Below, piece by piece: positions 57,301 through 64,000 of a stretch of 64,000 bases of DNA; positions within the stretch are counted from its first letter, which is position 1, and each line of letters starts with the position of its first letter. A program made the position numbers and the translations under genes. The DNA is from Odiellus spinosus (lineage: Eukaryota > Arthropoda > Arachnida > Opiliones > Phalangiidae), in the NCBI GenBank assembly GCA_963920705.1, contig OY987230.1, positions 6,138,001 through 6,202,000 on the forward strand, read 5' to 3'. The notes below the pieces were generated by a model. The model was not told where the DNA came from. It did no database searches and was given only the letters and a program-made list of their open reading frames with translations.

Positions 57301-57557
57301 AAAATGAAAGCAAAACCGACGTCACAAATCAATTCTTGAAAAATAAATTCAGGTGTTTGGCGCGAGCTGAATTTGATGAGGCCCGAAATGAATCAACAGT
57401 TTGAGTGTCTACTTTAATAGTCTCGTAGATTAAAGTTAAATCTTTTCATGATGATTTATTTTTCTTTAGCCACGGAGTCGTTTATATTGCCTTTGGAGGT
57501 GGTGAGCACAGTTACTCCGATTACGAGATACTTGTTTGCAAAACAATTGTTTTTTAA
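54315..57557 (+). CDS. DM9-repeat (DUF3421) protein, five exons
   Basis: Exons 54315-54330, 55296-55454, 56658-56710, 56774-56937 and 57470-57557, all with GT-AG borders and matching phases, encode 159 residues. Two tandem DM9 units are seen. Unit 1 includes WVEAGGGSVPDNAVLGGHDV, then IYVGRAHQQGDIIPGKVVPS and a short YVPYAG part. Unit 2 includes WQFCSGGAIPPGSIQGGHTS, then LYIGRHEHEGTMVVGKVHPS and VYIAFGGGEHSYSDYEILVC. DM9 proteins of invertebrates are soluble, and some bind sugars (mannose) and act in innate immunity or stress response; that role here is family knowledge. There is no signal peptide (starts MAYCGP). The first exon has only 16 coding bases. AATAAA at 57621. Introns 1, 2 and 4 carry repeats. 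Confidence 0.93.
54448..54622. repeat. 41-bp tandem repeat in DM9 intron 1
   Basis: About four diverged copies of TTAATCGACTTT..ATGATCGATAATGGCTTTTA. The repeat is rich in ATCGA motifs. Confidence 0.8.
55858..56168. mobile_element. Foldback repeat, GTGTGAACGCGGCTA family, copy 1
   Basis: Left GCTACTGTCACACTCACACT faces right AATGAACGCGGCTACG, with further internal AAACCGATTC-type segments. A fragment of the same family is near 55490-55612 (GTGTGAACGTAGCTTAAG). It sits in DM9 intron 2. The open frames here are shadows of the repeat. Confidence 0.6.
57005..57147. mobile_element. Small foldback element in DM9 intron 4
   Basis: CTGGCGTTCATAAGCGCCCT and AGGATGCTTATCAAAGCCAG are inverse ends, with GGCCCAAAC / GTTGGGCC further inside. 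143 bp, no coding. Confidence 0.85.
57169..57417. mobile_element. Second foldback element in DM9 intron 4
   Basis: TTAAAGTATACACAACCTGA faces TGAGTGTCTACTTTAA; the arms continue with CATTTCGGGCCTC / GAGGCCCGAAATG and AAACCGACGTCAC pairs. Single-arm relics are at 16674 and 20666. Confidence 0.85.
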
Positions 57558-58285
57558 ATTTCGTGGAAAAAATACCACTTGAAATGTCCAAAAAAATCGT
57601 TCTCAACTTTCCGTTATTAAAATAAATTCTATATTCGATAATAAAACGAGTATTCAAAATTGGAATATTGTGAGGAAGTCAGTTTTGTTTCACGCAAGAA
57701 GGATTAAAAACGAGGGGTTTGCCACTCCTTGAAATCTCACGCAGTACAATCTTCGAATCTTTCAAATACCAAGCAAATCTACAAATATCTTTCAAACCCG
57801 CAATAAAATATTGAAATACCCATTAATCGTTCGTTAAAATCTCTAGCAAATTAATAAACTAAATCTTCCAATCCTGAACAAATCTTCACACCCCAATAAT
57901 TCATTCAAATCATCAAAAAACCTTCCAAATTCAATTTTAAAATCCAAGTCATATTTTCAAATATTAATCCTTGATATCCCTAAAAATATTTTAAATCTTT
58001 TTAAATTACTATTAAATCTTCATTATTTGTTATTTTATACAAGACGGACGGTTCAAACCACTTTATGAAAAAGGCTAAATTTGAATAAGAGTCTTTGAAA
58101 TAGGCTAAACACGAAACAGCTCGACGATGGCAAACTCTAATAAGTTAATTATTAGTGGCGCAATTTTACTCTAAAGAGGGTCGAGATATGATTTCATTAT
58201 TTGTAATTTTTATACAAGACGGTTCACACTGTAACAAATTTTCGTTCCAGGATTTAAATTTAGGCCACGTTGAGCTGGAAACTTA

Positions 58286-58470
58286 AGTTACGTTCATACT
58301 TGCCATTTTGAAACGTTTTTCAAACCGATTCGAAGGTTCAAATCGATTTTCCAAGACATTAATTTTGTTTCTTGATCAAAGATCTACTCGGGTGACCCCA
58401 AAATTTTATTATTTGACCTTTCCAAAACGGTTAAAAACCGTTTCAAAGTGTCTAGTGTGAACGCGGCTTT
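58286..58470. mobile_element. Foldback repeat, GTGTGAACGCGGCTA family, copy 2
   Basis: GTTACGTTCATACTTGCCAT at the left and CTAGTGTGAACGCGGC at the right are inverse, with AAACGTTTTTCAAACCG / CGGTTAAAAACCGTTT inside. Confidence 0.7.
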
Positions 58471-58479
58471 TTAAATAGG

Positions 58480-59700
58480 CTAAATACGGAACAGCTCGAA
58501 TTAATTCTTTTAAATAAAATACGGCCAACATGTTGTTAATTTTACAACCACTTGCTGGCATTTGCTGCTGCCAGTAGCTTTGCCAATATTTTACAGCAGA
58601 AATTTCTGTAAGTGAACTATAAAATCGAACCAATCAGATGAACCCAAAGGCTCCCGCCTTCAGATATGCCAATTTATTCTACAGACGTCGCTTTACCATC
58701 TGGCGACGTTTTTTTTTAACAAACTCTAAGCGTGATAACGCTGTTAAAGGTGTCAAAATATGATTGGCTAGAATTAATACTTCACTTTCATTAAATTTAA
58801 CCAAACATAGGAAATTAATAACTTAATAATTGTGAAAAATCTTAGATACGTTTTTGGCACGGTGATTCCGAAAATAAATTCAAAAGATCTTTCTTTTTTA
58901 GCTCAGAGTTTCCCTTTAAAACTTTGCCTGCATAGTGTTAAAGATTGATTCAATCTGATTGGAGGGTACTCTTTCACTTTAATAACAAACCTCTCCAGCC
59001 TAACTTTAAATTACTTACCCATTGAACGTAAATTTCTTTATGGTTAAATTTTTACCAAAGTTTATAAGTTCATGTTCCAAATTTAAACCTTTTCTAGTAA
59101 TTATTTGCTACGTTTTCATATGATTTTAAGGTATTTTCGCCATTTTCCGTCGCAGAATTAAAGGGAAAGTGAAACACGGGTTCAAGAATTTCAAGTTTAG
59201 AAGTTTTTATGGTAGAAAATTCGTAAAAAATAGATAAATGTTCGCGAATCTTTAATTCGCTTCAACTCGATTTAAATGGCGATTGGTCGTTGAATTGCTT
59301 TAGAGTTTTAAATAGCTTTGAAATTTGTTTTAATTGCTTTTGAAGAGCAGATATTGATATTTCTAACTAACATATATTTGAACGTTTAAGAAGAAATTGC
59401 CATTTTGAAAACAGGTTTGGTAAGTTCTTTTAAGTTAATAACTATTTTCCTTTCTATCTCAACTTTAATTATTTAGGGTTATTGTTTTAGACTCATTTTG
59501 CCTCCCATATCAATTTTTTTTATTTTAATCTTCTCGAGAAAGTTCAGACGAATATTTGTATAATTTGCTTTTCTTTTAGACTTTTTATATGACTTTACTT
59601 TTAAATATTTCAAATTATGGAAATATTCGGTATAACTCTAGGAAAAGATTTTTACTCAAGTAACAGGAAATATTAAGAAAACAGAAACGAAAAATTCAAG
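58480..59700. other. Intergenic, no recognised feature
   Basis: AT-rich sequence between the DM9 gene region and the Hsp70 3' end. The minus-strand frame overlapping 58409-58633 mostly lies in a repeat and is not supported. Confidence 0.45.
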
Positions 59701-59710
59701 TTTAAATGAC

Positions 59711-59716
59711 TTTATT
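59711..59716 (-). terminator. Hsp70 polyadenylation signal
   Basis: AATAAA on the minus strand, about 150 bases after the Hsp70 stop codon. Confidence 0.6.
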
Positions 59717-59863
59717 TACATATGACTGTTACATTTGTTAATAAAAATCTTTGGTTATTTACTTCGACAAAAACGTTTACTATCAAGTTCATAGTTAACC
59801 GTAATTGTAAAGACACAAGTTTGGAACAATTATGTAATATATGAAAATGTATTAATTAGTACT

Positions 59864-61780
59864 TCAGTCGACTTCTTCGACCGTTGGACCTTGAGAAGAC
59901 TTCGCGTTTTCATATGGTCCTTGAGATCCCTGAGTTCCTCCGGAAGCGTGTAGTTTCGTCATTATTGGACTGCACTGAGATTGAAGTTCCTTCAGTTTGT
60001 GATCGTACTCTTCCTTTTCCGCCAGAGAATTGTTTTCAACCCAGGATAGCGTTTCGTCGCAGAATTGGATAAGCTTTGATTTGTCCGCTTCCGATAATTT
60101 CTCCGAAGGAGCTTCGTTAGCCGCCTGCTTGACGCTATAAGCGTAGCTTTCAATCTGGTTTCGAACCTCGATCTTCGCCCTCTGTTTATCGTCGTCTTCT
60201 TTGTATTTCTCGGCTTCGCGAACCATACGGTCGATATCTTCTTTGGACAGGCGGCCCTTGTCGTTGGTTATGCGGATACTATTACATTTACCCGTGCTTT
60301 GATCTTTGGCGGTGACGTGTAGGATACCGTTGGCGTCCAGATCGAAAGTGACGTCGATTTGCGGAACCCCTCTCGGCGCGGGTGGAATGCCGCTGAGTTC
60401 GAAGTTACCCAAGAGGTTGTTATCTTTCGTCATCGCGCGTTCGCCTTCGAAAACTTGTATGTTGACGCCAGGCTGGTTGTCCGAATAGGTAGTAAATGTT
60501 TTCGATGTCTTGCACGGGATTCTAGTGTTGCGCTCGACGAGTTTCGTCATAACTCCACCGGCGGTCTCGATGCCTAAGGATAAGGGCGCCACGTCGACTA
60601 ACAAGACGTCCTTGATGACGTCGCTAGTGTCTCCGGTGATGATCGCGGCTTGGACAGCGGCACCGTAAGCCACGGCTTCGTCGGGGTTGATCGACAAACA
60701 AAGTTCCTTCCCGTTGAAGAAATCTTGCAAGAGTTTTTGAATTTTGGGTATCCTGGTCGATCCTCCGACTAAAACCACGTCTTGAATCGAGGATTTGTCC
60801 ATTTTAGCGTCTTTCAGGGCCTTTTCGACTGGTTGCAAGGTTCCGCGGAAGAGATCGATGCATAATTCCTCGAACCTGGCCCTTGTGATCTTGGAATAAA
60901 AGTCAACGCCTTCGAAGAGGGCGTCGATTTCGATCGAGGCATCCGAACTACTAGACAAGGTTCGCTTAGCCCGTTCGCAAGCCGTGCGTAATCTCCTCAT
61001 TGCTCGAGGGTTATTCTTTATGTCCTTTTTGAATTTCCTTTTGAACTCCTCTACGAAATGAGTGACCATGCGATTGTCAAAGTCCTCACCTCCCAAATGA
61101 GTGTCGCCCGCTGTAGATCGAACTTCGAACAACGAACCTTCGTCGATCGTTAGAATAGAGACGTCGAAGGTGCCGCCACCCAAGTCAAAGATCAAGACGT
61201 TCTTTTCTCCTTTTAGATTCTTCTCTAGACCGTAGGCCAAAGCAGCCGCGGTGGGCTCATTAATGATGCGAAGCACGTTCAAACCGGCTATAACCCCGGC
61301 GTCTTTGGTAGCTTGCCTTTGAGAGTCGTTGAAGTACGCTGGTACAGTTATGACAGCGTCCTTGACACGTTGACCAAGGTAAGCTTCAGCAGTTTCTTTC
61401 ATCTTCGTTAGGACCATAGAACTGATTTCTTCCGGGTTGAACAGCACCTTTTCACCCTTGAACTCTACCTGGATCTTAGGTTTGCCCGAGGAATTGACGA
61501 CCTTGAAAGGCCAGTGTTTCATATCGGCTTGGACCGTCGGGTCATCGAACTTTCTTCCTATCAGGCGTTTGGCGTCGAAAACCGTGTTCTCCGGATTTAG
61601 GGCCACTTGAGATTTGGCACCGTCTCCGATTAGACGTTCGGTGTCCGTGAAGGCGACGTAGCTGGGGGTCGTTCTGTTACCCTGGTCATTGGCGATGATC
61701 TCGACCTTGCCATGTTGAAAAACCCCGACGCAGGAGTACGTCGTTCCAAGATCAATTCCAATTGTTGCAGCCTTTGCCAT
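59864..61780 (-). CDS. Hsp70: Cytosolic heat-shock protein Hsp70
   Basis: 638 residues, the usual length. The ATPase domain (about 1-385) has the three family signatures [20 protein letters not shown] and [20 protein letters not shown]. The substrate-binding domain follows, then the helical lid, and the C-terminus is EEVD, the docking motif for TPR cochaperones that marks cytosolic/nuclear members. There is no ER or mitochondrial signal. The frame is intronless, which lets heat-induced Hsp70 escape splicing inhibition; together with heat-shock elements upstream this marks it as stress-inducible rather than a constitutive Hsc70. The coding region is GC-richer than its surroundings. It refolds and protects proteins under stress through ATP cycles with J-proteins and exchange factors. 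Confidence 0.98.
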   Translation of the reverse strand: MAKAATIGIDLGTTYSCVGVFQHGKVEIIANDQGNRTTPSYVAFTDTERLIGDGAKSQVALNPENTVFDAKRLIGRKFDDPTVQADMKHWPFKVVNSSGKPKIQVEFKGEKVLFNPEEISSMVLTKMKETAEAYLGQRVKDAVITVPAYFNDSQRQATKDAGVIAGLNVLRIINEPTAAALAYGLEKNLKGEKNVLIFDLGGGTFDVSILTIDEGSLFEVRSTAGDTHLGGEDFDNRMVTHFVEEFKRKFKKDIKNNPRAMRRLRTACERAKRTLSSSSDASIEIDALFEGVDFYSKITRARFEELCIDLFRGTLQPVEKALKDAKMDKSSIQDVVLVGGSTRIPKIQKLLQDFFNGKELCLSINPDEAVAYGAAVQAAIITGDTSDVIKDVLLVDVAPLSLGIETAGGVMTKLVERNTRIPCKTSKTFTTYSDNQPGVNIQVFEGERAMTKDNNLLGNFELSGIPPAPRGVPQIDVTFDLDANGILHVTAKDQSTGKCNSIRITNDKGRLSKEDIDRMVREAEKYKEDDDKQRAKIEVRNQIESYAYSVKQAANEAPSEKLSEADKSKLIQFCDETLSWVENNSLAEKEEYDHKLKELQSQCSPIMTKLHASGGTQGSQGPYENAKSSQGPTVEEVD

Positions 61781-61949
61781 CGTGCTGTTTAGTTTAACTT
61801 CTTCGATTTAAAAAAATCTTCGCGATTTAAAGTATTGTCTACTTGCGATTTATAATATTGTCTACTTGCGATTTATAATATTGTCAAGTTAAGCTTTCAA
61901 ATATCGCGCTTTAGGGTTTTCGTAGTGTAACTTCCTCTCTTGTTGTTCG

Positions 61950-62070
61950 TTCAACTGCAGAGAGCGGCGGGCGCGCGCGCTTATATATCCCCTAGGAGAG
62001 ATTCTAGAAAGCTCTAGAAGGGAACGACGCTTACGACTACGAGAGCTAGGCTATATTCTGGAATTTTCCG
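61950..62070 (-). promoter_or_regulatory. Hsp70 promoter: TATA box and heat-shock elements
   Basis: Minus-strand TATATAAG lies at about 61980-61987. Upstream, 61996-62024 reads (minus strand) TTCTAGAGCTTTCTAGAA followed by TCTCTCC, four to five alternating TTC/GAA units, a strong binding site for heat shock factor. A second site, GGAATTTTCC, lies at 62060-62069. Start of transcription is expected near 61950, giving a leader of about 170 bases. Confidence 0.88.
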
Positions 62071-62140
62071 GCTTCCCTATGTTCAACTAGAGAGTAGAGA
62101 GAGCGGGGCGCCGCTGCGCCGCGCGTCACGCGATCAAGAG

Positions 62141-62275
62141 AGATCTAGAAAGCACTAGAACCACGGACCGTGTATATAGCGGACGAGAAAAGCAAGCGTT
62201 TTTCTGCCCCGAGCACCGACTCTCAATAGAGCTCAGAAAATAACCGTACAAGGTCGTTTATTAAATTCAAAATGG
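62141..62275 (+). promoter_or_regulatory. Second TATA promoter-like sequence, rightward
   Basis: CACGGACCGTGTATATAGCG (TATA at 62172) follows CTAGAAAGCACTAGAA, two GAA units 10 bp apart, a gapped heat-shock element. It points away from Hsp70. About 130 bp of it recur inverted at 62770-62905. Downstream is only a short frame opening MALVFKSLRI, not related to heat-shock proteins. Confidence 0.6.
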
Positions 62276-62769
62276 CGCTTGTCTTTAAGTCGCTGCGAAT
62301 CCATGATAACATTAAAAGGCAGAAAAATTCGATCCACAATGATCATTATTAGTCAAAAAGGTATTTATTTTAAATTTACATTATCTTATTATAGCGCTAG
62401 ACATAAAACATGGGGCTAAAATTGATTATTAACGAGACGAACGTCAAATTTCTTTAAGCCTCGGTTTATGTATTCTTGTTTTCATTCATAAACTAACCAT
62501 AATAATGAACGGTATTAGGATAACATACTTAGACCTAGGCTTAACTGGATCTGTATTGTTCTGACACAATGAATACATACACCGCTGGTTTTTCGTAATT
62601 TTTGCGTAATATTAACACCCTAATTTAAGTTGAACTTCATTCAAACCAAAATTTAAAGCTAATTTTTACATTAAATTAAAATAAGCGCGAACGAATTATA
62701 ACGTACGAAAACAGGATAGCCATTTTGAAATTTCGCTCTCACGTGACATAAGAGTCACGAAGAAAAAAA

Positions 62770-62905
62770 AAATGACCTTGTACCGCTATTTTCTCTCTCG
62801 CTTCAGAGCCCAATGCTCGGGAAGGTTTTTTTGTACTGTGGAAGGCTGGCGAATTCTCGTCCGGTATATACACGGTCCGTGCTAGAACTGAAGGTAAAGG
62901 CAGGA
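62770..62905 (-). promoter_or_regulatory. Inverted copy of the promoter-like sequence, leftward
   Basis: On the minus strand CACGGACCGTGTATATACCG, CGGACGAGAA, CCCGAGCA, GAAAATA and CGGTACAAGGTC follow in the same order and spacing as in 62160-62268. The two copies point towards each other across about 490 bp. Confidence 0.65.
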
Positions 62906-62924
62906 TACGGAACGCCTCATGCGA

Positions 62925-62956
62925 GATATATAGTCTGGAATTTTCTCGACTTTTCG
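62925..62956. promoter_or_regulatory. TATA-like sequence with heat-shock element
   Basis: GATATATAG at 62925-62933 is followed by GGAATTTTCTCGACTTTTCG (62937-62956), with GAA-TTC-GAc-TTC units at 5-bp steps, a good heat-shock element. It lies just upstream (minus-strand sense) of the inverted promoter copy. Confidence 0.6.
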
Positions 62957-63246
62957 ATAGACTGCGCGAAAGAGAGATTCCACCGATTGTTAAGGGAACC
63001 ATTAAGCTTTTTTTCCTGGCCATGGTTTTAGATACGACTTACTGGGGTTATAGGGCTATCAAAACTATTTCGTTACGTGATAATAAAACTTGAGAATATT
63101 CTAAGTAACTTACCACAGTAACATTTTTATTTACGGCTATACCTAATTTTTAAATTAACTTTAAACTTTGTTAAATAGTGAAAAGACGCACCAAATTGTT
63201 GGATTTATTCGAGAACGAAATTAAGATTTTTTTTTATTATATATTC

Positions 63247-63266
63247 CCCCCCCCCCCCCCCCCCCC
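63247..63266. repeat. Poly-C tract
   Basis: About 20 C followed by T-rich sequence. Otherwise 63030-64000 shows no supported feature. Confidence 0.9.
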
Positions 63267-64000
63267 TTTTTTTTCTTTGACTAATATATGTTCCTGATGA
63301 GGGCTAGAACAGAGTTGAATCGATGTTAGAACTCCGGAACTTTCACAATTTGGGATTCAAGAATGTGTTTATGGATAATAAAGAGTCAAAATTATTGTGT
63401 TCTCGATACAGGTGGACAAGATACAATCATGCCACAAAAAGGCATCTACACGTGGAAAAAAAAAAAAAGGTTGGGTCAGGGGTGGGTATGGGTATACCTT
63501 TGTAACATTTGGCCGGTGATAAACAACTTAAATATAACTATCGAACGCAGAAAATACCAAACTACCCCAGGAATGTTAAAACATGACTAATAAAACACAT
63601 TTTCATAAATTATAAACCTACACAACGCCGTTAGTTAATTTTTAAAATTAATATTTTCTCTCTTAGATTAAATATCAGGTTACTGAAGGTTGGAATCTGG
63701 TAATATTCTTAATTTACATTACTTCCCCAAGCTTTACTCGACCGCTATAACTGCCCAAACTTAAAAAAGATTAGAAGAACGTTAACTTTACATCTAAATT
63801 TGGGCAATCTGTGGTGCCAAAAATATATACATTTTTCATTGACCTAAAAGAAACTATAATTCCGGTAGTGTTGGAGTATTATATTGTTAATGATAGGTAG
63901 AATAATTATTGACTTTATTCCCCACTAGATTTTGATTTATATTACAAAGAACTGAGATATTTTTAGTATAATATTGTTTTGTAGTATCTCGTTTCGTCAC

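Noticed and set aside
62739..63023. 94-residue minus-strand ORF upstream of Hsp70
   Set aside because: It runs through TATA and heat-shock-element sequence of the duplicated promoter and resembles no protein.
63290..63330. CTGATGAGGGC..GAATCGATG, reminiscent of a hammerhead ribozyme core
   Set aside because: The conserved GAAA after stem II and matching helices I and III are not present.

Overview
This is eukaryotic nuclear DNA, AT-rich and repeat-rich, most likely from an arthropod (hexapod or crustacean). Reasons: spliced genes with GT-AG introns; a BTB protein of the lola/tramtrack type with several candidate alternative 3' exons, an arrangement typical of insects and their relatives; a cytosolic heat-shock Hsp70 ending in EEVD; a DM9-repeat protein; a nuclear gene for the mitochondrial Oxa1 insertase; and many short inverted-repeat transposons. 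The species cannot be named from the sequence alone.

Region 0-23.5 kb. Minus-strand exons read as one BTB locus. BTB exons lie at 23.4-22.0 kb and an acidic linker exon at 19.5 kb. Downstream are several possible 3' ends: a zinc-ribbon exon (19.1 kb), a short exon (13.8 kb), a two-exon BEN-domain end (12.1 and 11.3 kb), a three-finger C2H2 exon (6.7 kb), a two-finger C2H2 exon (4.4 kb) and perhaps one more (0.3 kb). The reading phases of the splice sites agree across these pieces. OXA1L (9.0-10.2 kb, plus strand, uninterrupted) would lie inside an intron of this locus. A 1.5 kb block of AT-rich tandem repeats sits at 2.4-3.9 kb.

Region 23.5-50 kb. This is gene-poor and repeat-rich: foldback elements, a 310-bp satellite (37.4-39.2 kb), a 5'-truncated LINE (40 kb), a 1.3 kb segment present twice (42.7 and 44.7 kb), and a few isolated minus-strand exon candidates (41.5, 37.2, 35.6, 30.0 kb) without recognised families.

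Region 50-64 kb. A single-exon C2H2 zinc-finger gene (50.6 kb) stands directly downstream of a 22-bp minisatellite. A five-exon DM9 protein gene (54.3-57.6 kb) has foldback elements in its introns. An intronless Hsp70 gene (59.9-61.8 kb, minus) has clear heat-shock elements. Upstream of it, about 130 bp of a second TATA-containing promoter-like sequence is present twice in inverted orientation.

The genes do not form a pathway. The most interesting system is the BTB locus, which appears to join one BTB module to different DNA-binding or zinc-binding ends, several of them in frames hidden from simple ORF calling. All splice models here are read by eye and unproven.
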